NCBI GenBank assembly: GCA_019232625.1
Contig: JAFANP010000055.1
Location: forward strand, 1-64,000
DNA: 64,000 bases
Origin: Alphaproteobacteria bacterium
GTDB taxonomy: Bacteria > Pseudomonadota > Alphaproteobacteria > Sphingomonadales > Sphingomonadaceae
Reading direction: 5' to 3'
The notes beneath the pieces were generated by a model that saw only the letters and a program-made list of their open reading frames with translations, did no database searches and was not told the DNA's origin. Of the stretch, positions 37,612 through 46,643 are shown piece by piece. Positions within the stretch are counted from its first letter, which is position 1; each line of letters starts with the position of its first letter. Both the position numbers and the translations under genes were made by a program.

Positions 37612-38391
37612 ATGGGCATCACCCTGCTCTGGCTGTCGCTCATCGTCCTGCTTCCGCTGAGCGCGGTCTTCGCCAAGAGCCTCGGCGCCGGCTGGTCCGG
37701 CTTCTGGGCCGCGGCCGGATCCGAGCGGGCGCTCGCAGCCTACCGATTGAGCTTCGGCGGGGCGTTGCTCGCCGCCGCGGTCAACCTCGTCTTCGGGCTG
37801 CTCGTCGCCTGGGTGCTGGTCCGCTACGCCTTTCCCGGGCGGCGCCTGCTCGGGGCGCTGGTCGATCTTCCCTTCGCCTTGCCGACCGCAGTCGCCGGCA
37901 TCGCCCTGACCGCGCTCTACGCCGAGAGCGGACCGATCGGGCGGGTGCTGGCGGCCGCCGACCTGCCGGTCGCCTATCGGCCGGCCGGCGTCGTCGTGGC
38001 GCTGGTCTTCATCGGCCTTCCCTTCGTGGTGAGAACGGTGGAGCCGGTCCTCGCCCAGGTTTCCCGCGAGACGGAGGAGGCCGCGCTGACTCTCGGCGCG
38101 ACGCGGCTTCAGACCTTCCGGCGGGTCATCCTCCCCGCCCTTGCGCCGGCGCTCGCCACCGGCTTCGCGCTCGCCTTCGCCCGCGGCGCCGGCGAATATG
38201 GCTCGGTGATCTTCATCGCCGGCAACATGCCCTATCGCTCCGAGATCGCGCCGCTGCTGATCATCACCCAGCTCGAGGAATATGATTATGCCGGCGCCAC
38301 CGCCATCGCCGTGGTGATGCTGCTCATTTCCTTCCTGATGCTGCTCCTCCTCAACCTCCTCCAGGTATGGCAGCGAAGGACCGCCGCATGA
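37612..38391 (+). CDS. cysT: Sulfate/thiosulfate ABC transporter permease CysT
   Basis: Inner-membrane channel half for sulfate import. 259 residues from ATG 37612, which leaves all transmembrane helices intact (first: TLLWLSLIVLLPLSAVFA). The permease EAA loop is EEAALTLGATRLQTFRRVILP. The reading frame remains open upstream and encodes RARSALPGFGLS, which resembles the usual CysT N-terminus, so the real start is probably upstream (see the leader ORF). Overlaps cysW by ATGA. Confidence 0.88.
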   Translation: MGITLLWLSLIVLLPLSAVFAKSLGAGWSGFWAAAGSERALAAYRLSFGGALLAAAVNLVFGLLVAWVLVRYAFPGRRLLGALVDLPFALPTAVAGIALTALYAESGPIGRVLAAADLPVAYRPAGVVVALVFIGLPFVVRTVEPVLAQVSRETEEAALTLGATRLQTFRRVILPALAPALATGFALAFARGAGEYGSVIFIAGNMPYRSEIAPLLIITQLEEYDYAGATAIAVVMLLISFLMLLLLNLLQVWQRRTAA

Positions 38392-39230
38392 GCCGCCCCT
38401 CGCCGCTGCAGGAGTCGGGGGCGGTGCGGTGGCTGCTCGTCTCGCTTGCGGTCGCCTATGTCGGCCTCGTGCTGATCATGCCGCTGGGCCTCGTCTTCTA
38501 CGAGGCGCTGCGCGGCGGAATCCGCACCTGGCTGGAGGCCGTCTCGGAACCCGATGCGCGCGCGGCCATCCGGCTGACCCTGCTGGTGGCGGCGATCGCG
38601 GTGCCGCTCAACGTCGTCTTCGGCATCGCCGCCGCCTGGGCCGTGACCAAGCACGCCTTCCGCGGCAAGGCGGTGCTGGTGACGCTGATCGATCTCCCCT
38701 TCTCCGTCTCCCCGGTGGTCGCCGGGCTGATGTACGTCCTCCTGTTCGGGGCCAACGGCTGGTTCGGGCCGTGGCTGCAGGAGAGGGGGCTCGAGATCGT
38801 CTTCGCGGTGCCGGGCATCGTCCTCGCCACCGTCTTCGTCACCTTCCCCTTCGTCGCGCGCGAGCTCATCCCGCTGATGGAATCGCAGGGCAAGTCCGAC
38901 GAGGAGGCGGCGCTGTCGCTCGGCGCGAGCGGATGGCAGACCCTGTGGCACGTCACCTTGCCCAACATACGCTGGGCGCTCCTCTACGGAGTGCTGCTGT
39001 GCAATGCGCGCGCGATGGGCGAGTTCGGCGCCGTTTCCGTCGTTTCCGGCCACATACGCGGCGAGACCAACACCATGCCGCTGCACGTCGAGGTGCTCTA
39101 CAATGAATATAATTTCGCCGCCGCTTTCGCGGTCGCCTCTCTCCTGGCTCTTCTCGCCCTCCTCACCCTCGCCCTCAAATCCTTCCTCGAGTGGCGTCAC
39201 CGCGGCGCGATCGCGGCGCTCGGCCACTGA
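38388..39230 (+). CDS. cysW: Sulfate/thiosulfate ABC transporter permease CysW
   Basis: 280 residues, six hydrophobic helices, EAA loop [21 protein letters not shown]. It has the CysW-type C-terminus [20 protein letters not shown]. It partners with CysT. ATG lies inside the cysT stop (ATGA). Confidence 0.93.
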   Translation: MSRPSPLQESGAVRWLLVSLAVAYVGLVLIMPLGLVFYEALRGGIRTWLEAVSEPDARAAIRLTLLVAAIAVPLNVVFGIAAAWAVTKHAFRGKAVLVTLIDLPFSVSPVVAGLMYVLLFGANGWFGPWLQERGLEIVFAVPGIVLATVFVTFPFVARELIPLMESQGKSDEEAALSLGASGWQTLWHVTLPNIRWALLYGVLLCNARAMGEFGAVSVVSGHIRGETNTMPLHVEVLYNEYNFAAAFAVASLLALLALLTLALKSFLEWRHRGAIAALGH

Positions 39231-39231
39231 C

Positions 39232-39948
39232 ATGTCGATCCGGGTGGACGAGGTCTCGAAGCGCTACTCCGCCTATCCGGCCCTCGACGGGGTGACGCTG
39301 GAGGTGAGGGAACGGGAGTTCGTCGCCCTGCTCGGCCCCTCAGGATCGGGCAAGACGACCCTGCTGCGGATCATCGCGGGGCTCGATTTCCCGGATAGCG
39401 GGCGGATCCTGTTCGGCGAGAGCGACGTCACCGACCAGCCCGCGGCGCAGCGCGGCATCGGCTTCGTGTTCCAGCATTACGCCCTGTTCGGGCACATGAC
39501 CGTCGAGCGCAACATCGCCTTCGGCCTCGACATATTGAAGCGCAAGGCAAGGCCGCCGCGCGACGAGATAAGGGCGCGGGTGGCGGACCTGCTGACGCTC
39601 GTCCAGCTCGACGGCTACGGCCCGCGCTATCCCTCGCAGCTCTCGGGCGGGCAGCGCCAGCGCGTGGCGCTGGCGCGAGCGCTCGCCCGCAACCCGCGCA
39701 TCCTCCTGCTCGACGAGCCGTTCGGGGCGCTCGACGCAAAGGTGCGCCGCGAGCTTCGCGACGCGCTGCGCAGCATCCACGACGCGATCGGCCTGACCTC
39801 GATCTTCGTCACCCATGACCATGAGGAAGCCTTCGCGCTGGCCGACCGGGTGGCCATCCTCAACCAGGGCAGTGTGGAACAGTTCGACGCTCCGGCGCGC
39901 ATCGCCGCGGCGCCGGGAAGCGACTTCGTCCGGAGCTTCCTCGAATGA
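39232..39948 (+). CDS. cysA: Sulfate ABC transporter ATP-binding protein CysA, short form
   Basis: 238 residues: Walker [11 protein letters not shown]-loop [13 protein letters not shown], signature LSGGQRQR, Walker [13 protein letters not shown], and switch THDHEEA. It stops after the ABC domain (FVRSFLE), about 100 residues short of the usual CysA, so the C-terminal TOBE regulatory domain is missing. One base separates it from cysW. Confidence 0.92.
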   Translation: MSIRVDEVSKRYSAYPALDGVTLEVREREFVALLGPSGSGKTTLLRIIAGLDFPDSGRILFGESDVTDQPAAQRGIGFVFQHYALFGHMTVERNIAFGLDILKRKARPPRDEIRARVADLLTLVQLDGYGPRYPSQLSGGQRQRVALARALARNPRILLLDEPFGALDAKVRRELRDALRSIHDAIGLTSIFVTHDHEEAFALADRVAILNQGSVEQFDAPARIAAAPGSDFVRSFLE

Positions 39949-39971
39949 CCGGACACAAACGGAGAGACGCC

Positions 39972-41009
39972 ATGCGCCCATCCTTCCGCCTCATCGCCGC
40001 CTCGATCGTCCTCGCCCTTCCGCTCGCCGCCTGCTCAGGCGGCGGAGGCGGGAAGGGGGCGCAGGGGACGGTGCAGATCCTCAACGTCTCCTACGACCCG
40101 ACCCGCGAGCTCTATCGCGACGTGAACGCCGCCTTCGCCCGGCAATGGAAGCAGCAGAAGGGCCAGGCGGTGCGGGTGCGGATGAGCCACGGCGGCTCGG
40201 GCAAGCAGTCCCGCGCGGTCATCGACGGCCTCGAGGCGGACGTCGTCACGCTCGGCCTCGGCTACGACGTCGACGTCATTGCGCAGAAGACGAAGCGCAT
40301 CCCGGCCGACTGGCAGGCCCGGCTGCCCGACAACAGCGCGCCCTACACCTCGACCATCGTGTTCCTGGTCCGCGCCGGCAATCCCAAGCATATACGGGAC
40401 TGGGGCGACCTGGTGCGGCCCGACGTCAAGGTGATCACGCCCAACCCCAAGACGAGCGGCGGCGCCCGCTGGAACTTCCTGGCGGCCTGGGGCTACGGCC
40501 GCAGGGCCGGAGGCTCGGACGCGGCGGCCGAGCAATATGTGAAGCGCCTGTTCGCCAACGTGCCCGTGCTCGACAGCGGCGCGCGCGGCGCCACCACCAC
40601 CTTCGCCGAGCGGGGCCTGGGCGACGTGCTGCTCGCCTGGGAGAACGAGGCCTTCCTCGCCCAGAAGGAGCTCGGCGCGGGCAAGTTCGAGATCGTCGCG
40701 CCTTCGCTCTCGATCCTCGCGGAGCCTCCGGTGGCGGTGGTCGAGGCGAACGCCCGCAAGCACGGCACGGGCGCGGTGGCCGAGGCCTATCTGCGCTTCC
40801 TCTACACGCCCGAGGGGCAGGAGATCATCGCCCGCCACTATTTCCGGCCGCGCGACCCCCAGGTGGCGGCGAGCCACGCCGGCGAGTTCCCGCAGATCCA
40901 GCTCCTCACCATCGACAGGGACTTCGGCGGATGGTCCGCGGCCCAGGCGCGCTTCTTCGCCGACGGCGGCGTTTTCGACCGAATCGCCGCGCGGAAAGGG
41001 AGGAAGTAG
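39972..41009 (+). CDS. Sulfate-binding lipoprotein of the CysTWA importer
   Basis: 345 residues from ATG 39972 (GGAGAG upstream); ATG 39945 overlapping the cysA stop is less likely. The lipobox LPLAAC puts Cys21 at the mature end, so it is a membrane-anchored binding protein, unlike the free periplasmic Sbp/CysP of E. coli. The core has [40 protein letters not shown] and [19 protein letters not shown], the sulfate-binding family signatures. Confidence 0.93.
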   Translation: MRPSFRLIAASIVLALPLAACSGGGGGKGAQGTVQILNVSYDPTRELYRDVNAAFARQWKQQKGQAVRVRMSHGGSGKQSRAVIDGLEADVVTLGLGYDVDVIAQKTKRIPADWQARLPDNSAPYTSTIVFLVRAGNPKHIRDWGDLVRPDVKVITPNPKTSGGARWNFLAAWGYGRRAGGSDAAAEQYVKRLFANVPVLDSGARGATTTFAERGLGDVLLAWENEAFLAQKELGAGKFEIVAPSLSILAEPPVAVVEANARKHGTGAVAEAYLRFLYTPEGQEIIARHYFRPRDPQVAASHAGEFPQIQLLTIDRDFGGWSAAQARFFADGGVFDRIAARKGRK

Positions 41010-41102
41010 GGGCGCGCTCAGGCGAGCGATCGCATGAAGTTGAGAACACCAATTTTTTTCTCTTAATCCACTTGCCTGCCAGATGAAGGCCAGTCTACCA
41101 AA

Positions 41103-41127
41103 GGTCAGGGATCACGAGTCACTGACC
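41103..41127. promoter_or_regulatory. Possible operator upstream of the thiopeptide exporter operon
   Basis: GGTCAG (41103-41108) and CTGACC (41122-41127) form a 25-bp imperfect dyad 18 bp before the ATG of the first cluster gene. GAGTCAC inside it recurs just after the start codon. The 135-bp gap also has an AT-rich tract near 41050. No regulator gene is seen in the cluster to match it. Confidence 0.25.
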
Positions 41128-41144
41128 AGTGGGGGGTAAGTGAA

Positions 41145-42224
41145 ATGAGTCACGCGTCGTCCGCGGCTCCTATACTGACGGCAGAAATACCTGAAGCTGG
41201 TTTGGCCGGGCACGGACCGGTGGCGAGCGAATGCGCACTGTCGTTCGATCGCGTCACCAAAGTCTATCGCAAGGGCAAGATGGCGCTGTCGGAATTGTCG
41301 TTCGAGGTGCCGCGCGGCACCACGACCGCGCTCCTCGGCCCGAACGGCGCGGGCAAGACCACCGCGATCAAGATCCTCGTCGGGCTGACCGAGCCGACGT
41401 CGGGCCGGGTGGAGATCGGCGGCATGCCCTTCTCCGCCGACCGCCGCCCCTTCCAGCGCCTGGTCGGCTATGTCGGGCAGTTCACGAGCGTCGAGGTCAC
41501 CGCCACGGCGCAGCAGAACCTGGAGCTCCAGGCCGCCTTGTTCCGCCTGCCGCCCGCCGTTCGGAGGCAGCGCATCGAGTATCTGTCGCATCTGTTCGAG
41601 CTCGACCGCCTCGGCGACAAGCGCGCCATGTCGCTTTCCGGGGGCCAGAAGCGCCGCCTCGACATCGCCATGGCGCTGGTCCACGACCCGCAGATCCTGA
41701 TCATGGACGAGCCCACCGTCAGCCTCGACGTCGAGGGCGAGCGGGAGGTCTGGCAGCATCTCGTCGCGACGCGGCGCGAGCAGGAGCTGACCCTGCTCTT
41801 CTCCACCCACTATCTCGACCAGGCGGACCGCTACGCCGAGAACATCCTGTTCATCAACCATGGCAGGCTGGTGACCGCCGGCAGCCCGACCGCTCTCAAG
41901 GAGCTGGTCGAAGGCGACACGATCACGCTCTCCTGCGCGGACAGCAACGCGGCCGCCAGGGGCTACGAGCTGATCGAGCCGCTGCCCTTCATCGAGGCCG
42001 TGTCGGTGCAGGGGGCCAACCTCATCGCCGTCGCGAAGGACGGCCCGCGGGTCATCGCCCGGCTCGTCGGCCAGCTCCAGGAAGCGGGGCTGACGGTGGA
42101 GCAGGTCCAGGTCAGCCGGCCGTCGCTCAACGACGTCTACACTTTGCTTACGGGCGACGACTTCGAGGCGGTGGACGCCGCCGGTCGGCCCATACCCAAG
42201 CCGCAGTTCGGGAGGCCCTTCTAA
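41145..42224 (+). CDS. Thiopeptide cluster: ABC exporter ATP-binding protein (DrrA-like)
   Basis: 359 residues. After a 30-residue lead-in comes an ABC domain: Walker A GPNGAGKTT (65-73), signature LSGGQKRR, Walker B ILIMDEPTVSLD, switch STHYLDQ. A C-terminal extension ends SRPSLNDVYTLLTG, as in DrrA-type drug-export ATPases. It starts the six-gene operon 41145-49367 and pairs with the permease that follows (TAATG overlap). Role: export of the finished peptide and probably self-protection (inference). Confidence 0.9.
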   Translation: MSHASSAAPILTAEIPEAGLAGHGPVASECALSFDRVTKVYRKGKMALSELSFEVPRGTTTALLGPNGAGKTTAIKILVGLTEPTSGRVEIGGMPFSADRRPFQRLVGYVGQFTSVEVTATAQQNLELQAALFRLPPAVRRQRIEYLSHLFELDRLGDKRAMSLSGGQKRRLDIAMALVHDPQILIMDEPTVSLDVEGEREVWQHLVATRREQELTLLFSTHYLDQADRYAENILFINHGRLVTAGSPTALKELVEGDTITLSCADSNAAARGYELIEPLPFIEAVSVQGANLIAVAKDGPRVIARLVGQLQEAGLTVEQVQVSRPSLNDVYTLLTGDDFEAVDAAGRPIPKPQFGRPF

Positions 42225-42985
42225 TGGTCGGAGCTTTGGTCCTCGCGCAGCGCCTGATCCGGAACAACCTCCGGATCCCGATCTTCTTCATTCTCTCGCT
42301 CAGCCAGCCCATCCTCTATCTCGTCCTGTTCGGGCAGCTCTTCTCCCGGGTGACGCCGCTGGTCACCGACCGGACCCACTCGTACGTCGAGTTCCTGGCA
42401 CCCGGGATGGCGATGCTCGCCGCCATGTTCGGCTCGATCTATTCGGGCATCGGAACGCTTGCCGACGTCGACAGGGGCATGTTCGACCGCATCATCACCG
42501 CGCCCATCTCGCGTACGAGCATCGCGATCTCCTACCTCCTGTCGACCTGCTTCCTCGTCGTACTCCAGGCGAGCGTCATCCTGATCGTCTCCGCCTTGAT
42601 GGGTGCGAACCCTCCCGGCGGGCTGGGCGGCGCCTTCGCCGTGATCCTGATCGCCGTGCTGGCGGGCATCGGCTTCGGGGCGATCTCGAACGCGCTCGCC
42701 TTCGCGACGGGCCAGTCGGACGCGATCATGCCGCTGCTCAACTTCCTGACGCTCCCGATGATGTTCCTTTCGACGACCATGATCTCGGCCGGCATGATGC
42801 CGCACTGGATCAAGACCGCGGCGCTGTTCAATCCGCTGAGCTGGTCGGTCTCGGTCGCGCGCGGGGCCTATACCGGCGTGTGGACCGCTCAGACCAGCCT
42901 GTTCCTCGTGCTGATGCTGGGCTTCTGCGCCCTTGCGATCTTCCTGATGCTGGCCGCCTTCGGCCGCTTCCTCAGCCGGCGGTGA
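42224..42985 (+). CDS. Thiopeptide cluster: ABC-2 type permease (DrrB-like)
   Basis: 253 residues with six hydrophobic helices (IPIFFILSLSQPILYLVLFG; FLVVLQASVILIVSALM; FAVILIAVLAGIGFGAI; MPLLNFLTLPMMFLSTTMIS among them) and the ABC-2 consensus region TLPMMFLSTTMISAGMMPHW-IKTAALFNPLSW. It forms the channel for the preceding ATPase. The 3' end overlaps the next gene by GTGA. Confidence 0.9.
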   Translation: MVGALVLAQRLIRNNLRIPIFFILSLSQPILYLVLFGQLFSRVTPLVTDRTHSYVEFLAPGMAMLAAMFGSIYSGIGTLADVDRGMFDRIITAPISRTSIAISYLLSTCFLVVLQASVILIVSALMGANPPGGLGGAFAVILIAVLAGIGFGAISNALAFATGQSDAIMPLLNFLTLPMMFLSTTMISAGMMPHWIKTAALFNPLSWSVSVARGAYTGVWTAQTSLFLVLMLGFCALAIFLMLAAFGRFLSRR

Positions 42986-44829
42986 GCGGCGGGAGCCCGG
43001 CCGCCGGGCTCGGCGATCGCCGCTTCCGGCTGCGCAGCGACGTCACCGTCCTGCTCAACGAGGAAGGGGCGGTGGTGCGCGGCCCCGCCACGTCGCTGGA
43101 GCTGAAGAGCCGCTCGATCGGCGAGGCGATAAGCTGGCTCTGGCCCCGCCTCGACGGAACCCGCCCCCTCGAAGCGGTCACGGCCGAGCTGCCGCCGGGG
43201 ACGCGCGGCGCCATGGCCGGCCTGGTCGCGAGGCTGCACAGCGGCGGCATGCTGCTCGACCTCGTCGAGGAGGATCCGGAGCGCCTTGCCAGGTTGAGCG
43301 GCCTCTACCCAGAGCAGGTGTCGTTCCTCGCCCACCGCAGCGGCACGCCGCTCGCCGCCTTCGACCGCTTTCGTCGCGCCAACATCCGCGTCCAGGGGGA
43401 GGGCGTGGTGCTCCGCAACGTCGCCGCGGCGCTGGCCGATTACGGCGCCCTCAAGGCGCGCTTCGCAACGCCCGCGCCCGACCCGGCGCTGGACCGGCTC
43501 GTGGCGGCGGCGAACGGCCGCGATCCGGAGCGGGATTTCGAGATCGGCGACGGGGGCGGCGAGGCCGGCGGGGAGGGGAATGCCGACATCCTGATCGATG
43601 CCGGCTGCGATCTTGCCGACGCCTTCGCCGCCCGCCTCTGCGACCCCGGGGCGAGCGCCCCCCGCCTGGCCGGCATCTACCGTTCCGGCGAGCGGCTGGC
43701 GGTGCTGCTCCATCTCGGCCGGGACGGGGAGGCTCCTTGCTTCCGCAGCTTCGCCGACGCGGCGCCCAAGCCCCCCGACCCCGAGCCGATCGCACCGGCC
43801 GCCGCCGCGATCGCCGCCCATCATTGCGTCGCCGCCTTGTTTTCGGACCTTACCGGGATCGTCGCGCAGGGCGCGCCGTCGCTGCTCGAGATCGACCAGG
43901 ACCGGCTGACCAGTCGCGCGCGCCGCCTCGCCGGGCACCCGGACTGTCCACGTCATGGCGCGCAGGCGAGCCGGACGGCGCTGCCGGCCGAAGCCGTGCT
44001 GCAGCCGGAGGCGAGCTTCCCGCGACCCGACATACCCGACTCCGTCGCCGCGACGCGCGAGACCTACGACGCCATCCACCGCGCCTCGTCGGCCCTCGTA
44101 GCCCCGGTGGGCGGGCCGTTCCTCGATTTGGGTGAAGCGGACCTCGCGCAGGTGCCGTTCGCCCGAAGCGCCGTTTCGGTGCGCCTTTCGAGCCGCGCCG
44201 GCGGTTCGGACGAGCGCCTCGTCTGTGCCGCGCTGTCGGCGCGGGAGGCGCGCAACCAGGTCATGCTCCTCGCAGCCGAACGATGGTCCGGCAGCGCCTG
44301 CCCGACCGGCGAACCCGGGGAAGCGGGGGTCGGGGCGGGCTGGTCCCTGACGGAGGCCGCCGTGCGCGCGCTGGCAGGGCTTGCGGGCGAAGCGGGGCCG
44401 GACGGCGACATCCGCCGCCTCTCGCTCGAGGAGGTCGCGCGCCACGGCCCGACGACCGCCCACCTCGCCGAGATCGCCGCCGGGCTCGGCTCCCCCGCCT
44501 TGGAGGGCGAGGGCTTCCTGTTGGCGAAGGCCGCGCACGGAGGCTGGCTCTCCTGGCGCGCTTCCGAGCCGTCCAGCTCCCCGGCCCTGGGCGCGACGCC
44601 GGGCCAGGCGCTGGGCAACAGCCTCTTCCGCGCACTGGTCCGATGCATGCCGGATGGCCCCCATGCCGGGACTCTCGTCTGCGACGCGGCCGCCGACGAT
44701 GTCCGCGCCATGCTGGCGGAGGCGTCGCGGCGGGTGGAGTTCGTCGAGATCGACACTCCCATGCCGATCTCCGACGCAGCCGACGGCGTCCGGCTCCGCC
44801 TGGTCGAGGCGAGGCGGCGGCGGCAGTGA
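42982..44829 (+). CDS. Thiopeptide cluster: ocin-ThiF-like leader-binding cyclodehydratase partner (NosH/TbtF-like)
   Basis: 615 residues, GTG start. Similar in size and place to the ocin-ThiF-like proteins that bring the precursor to the YcaO enzyme. The first ~80 residues (RFRLRSDVTVLLNEEGAVVR ... LPPGTRGAMAGLV) look like a RiPP recognition element, a winged helix binding the leader. A degenerate E1/ThiF-like region follows (NIRVQGEGVVLRNVAAAL), and a C-x3-H segment (DCPRHG). No ATP-binding E1 motif is visible, as expected of this class. The assignment leans on context: it directly precedes the YcaO gene. Confidence 0.78.
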   Translation: MSGGSPAAGLGDRRFRLRSDVTVLLNEEGAVVRGPATSLELKSRSIGEAISWLWPRLDGTRPLEAVTAELPPGTRGAMAGLVARLHSGGMLLDLVEEDPERLARLSGLYPEQVSFLAHRSGTPLAAFDRFRRANIRVQGEGVVLRNVAAALADYGALKARFATPAPDPALDRLVAAANGRDPERDFEIGDGGGEAGGEGNADILIDAGCDLADAFAARLCDPGASAPRLAGIYRSGERLAVLLHLGRDGEAPCFRSFADAAPKPPDPEPIAPAAAAIAAHHCVAALFSDLTGIVAQGAPSLLEIDQDRLTSRARRLAGHPDCPRHGAQASRTALPAEAVLQPEASFPRPDIPDSVAATRETYDAIHRASSALVAPVGGPFLDLGEADLAQVPFARSAVSVRLSSRAGGSDERLVCAALSAREARNQVMLLAAERWSGSACPTGEPGEAGVGAGWSLTEAAVRALAGLAGEAGPDGDIRRLSLEEVARHGPTTAHLAEIAAGLGSPALEGEGFLLAKAAHGGWLSWRASEPSSSPALGATPGQALGNSLFRALVRCMPDGPHAGTLVCDAAADDVRAMLAEASRRVEFVEIDTPMPISDAADGVRLRLVEARRRRQ

Positions 44830-46643
44830 GCGGTCTCGCGCCGGCGATGCGCGGGGAGCCGGCGGCGGTGGCGGCGGCGCGCCGCACGCTCGATCGCCGG
44901 CCCGACCTCGCGGCGAGGCTGGCGGAAAGCGGGCTTCCGATCCTGCTGCGGTCCTTCCCCGCGGCCGCCGTGGAGCCGCTGAACGCTTCGGAGGAGGTCG
45001 GCGTCATCGCCGCGCGGTCGGCCTTGTTCGTCGCCCGTCTGCGGGCCGACGGCCCGTGCCCGACCTGTTTCGAGACGGCGCTGGCGCGGGGCGGGGCTCC
45101 CTCCTCGGCGTCGGACGCGTCGCCCTTCCTGCCCGAGACCAATCCCTCGGCGCTGCCGCTCGCGCTCGAGCTCGCCGCCCATGCCGCGGCGTGCGACGCC
45201 GGAGAGGAAGCCGAACCCGTCTGGCGAGTGGACGCCGCCAGCCTGCGAGTGAGCCGCGAAGCCCTGCTTCCGGCGGAGGGCTGCCCGGCTTGCGCGCCCC
45301 CGCCCAGCCGCGGAGACGCCGCAGCGCCGCCCCCGGCCGCGACCGGGCCGGCGGCCTCGCCGACGCGGCGCCGGCCGATCGAGACGCTCCAGGCGCCGCT
45401 GCGCGAGGCCTGCGTCGGACCCTCGCTGGGGCTCGTCCAGGAATGCGGCTTCGACCTCCAGATGCCGGTCGCCGCCGCTTCCGCCTGGTCCCCCGTCAAC
45501 GAGAACAGGCGCGAGCCGACCTTGGGACGCGCCGAGCGCTACGACTTCGCACTGACGGTCGCGCTCGCGGAGGCCCTGGAGCGCAATGCCGGCCTGTTCG
45601 GAGGCATCGGCCATGCCGTCCGCCGAGCGCCCTTGTCCGCCTTGGGCGAGGAGGCGATAGACCCGCGCACCCTCGGCCTTCATCCCGATCCGCTCTACGA
45701 CCGGCCGGGCTTTCCTTTCCGCCGCTTCGACCCGGAGGCGGCGATCAGCTGGGCGGCGGCGCTGGACCTCGGCGCCGGACGCCGGGTGTGGGTGCCGCGC
45801 TGCTTCGCCTTCTACGCCCCGACCGAGGAGCCGGCGCTCGCCTTCGAGACGTCGAACGGCTGCGCCATCGGATCGAGCCTCGCCGAAGCGGCCCTGCACG
45901 GGCTGATCGAGCTCGTCGAACGCGACGCCTTTCTCCACCATTGGTATCGCCGCGCCTCGCCCCCGCGCATCGACGGGATCCTCGCGAGCACGCCCGACCT
46001 CGCCGTCCGCGCGGCGCGTATCCGGCTCTTCACCGGAGCGGAGCTGCAGGTCGTCGATACGACTCGAGATCATCTTATCCCCTCGGTCGCGGTGGTCGCG
46101 CTGCGCGACGGGGGCCGCGGCCCGGCCACCGCCTTGGCGGCCGGCGCCGGCCTAAGCCTGTCGGCGGCAGCGGGCGCCGCCCTGCTCGAGCTCGGCGGCC
46201 ACATGATGCGGCTCGCCGCCCTTTTCGAGGACGAGGCCGAGATCGCCGCTCTGCGCCCGCTTCTCGATCGCTCCGAGACCGTGCGGACGATGGAGCAGCA
46301 CGGGGCCGTCAACGCCTTGCCCGAGGCCCGCTCGCGCTTCGCGCCCCTGCTCGCCGGGCCGCGCTGCGACGGCGAGGGCGGGGGCGCCTGGCGCGCAGCC
46401 GTCCCCGGCGACTCGCCCGAGGCGGTCCTGGCGGCGCTGGTGGCGCGGCTCGAGGCGCTGGGCGAGCGGGTGATCGTCGTCGACCAGACGACGCGGGCCC
46501 TCGCCCGCCTCGGCCTCCACGCCGCCAAGGTCCTCGTGCCGGGCTGGCTGCCGATGACGTTCGGGCACATGTTCCGCCGCACCGCGCTGCCGAGCCTCGC
46601 CGCGGTCGACGACGCCTCCCTCCTTCCCCATCCCTTCCCGTGA
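44826..46643 (+). CDS. Thiopeptide cluster: YcaO cyclodehydratase (NosG/TbtG-like)
   Basis: Uses ATP to turn Cys residues of the core into thiazolines. 605 residues, GTG start in the preceding stop. An N-terminal cyclodehydratase-associated region carries two Cys pairs, Cys78/Cys81 (CPTC) and Cys153/Cys156 (CPAC), likely a zinc site. The YcaO domain starts near residue 205, with LTVALAEALERNAG and NGCAIGSSLAEAALHGLIEL-VERDAF, the ATP/Mg-binding helices. It ends LLPHPFP, the proline-rich C-terminus typical of azoline-forming YcaO enzymes. Confidence 0.9.
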   Translation: MSGLAPAMRGEPAAVAAARRTLDRRPDLAARLAESGLPILLRSFPAAAVEPLNASEEVGVIAARSALFVARLRADGPCPTCFETALARGGAPSSASDASPFLPETNPSALPLALELAAHAAACDAGEEAEPVWRVDAASLRVSREALLPAEGCPACAPPPSRGDAAAPPPAATGPAASPTRRRPIETLQAPLREACVGPSLGLVQECGFDLQMPVAAASAWSPVNENRREPTLGRAERYDFALTVALAEALERNAGLFGGIGHAVRRAPLSALGEEAIDPRTLGLHPDPLYDRPGFPFRRFDPEAAISWAAALDLGAGRRVWVPRCFAFYAPTEEPALAFETSNGCAIGSSLAEAALHGLIELVERDAFLHHWYRRASPPRIDGILASTPDLAVRAARIRLFTGAELQVVDTTRDHLIPSVAVVALRDGGRGPATALAAGAGLSLSAAAGAALLELGGHMMRLAALFEDEAEIAALRPLLDRSETVRTMEQHGAVNALPEARSRFAPLLAGPRCDGEGGGAWRAAVPGDSPEAVLAALVARLEALGERVIVVDQTTRALARLGLHAAKVLVPGWLPMTFGHMFRRTALPSLAAVDDASLLPHPFP

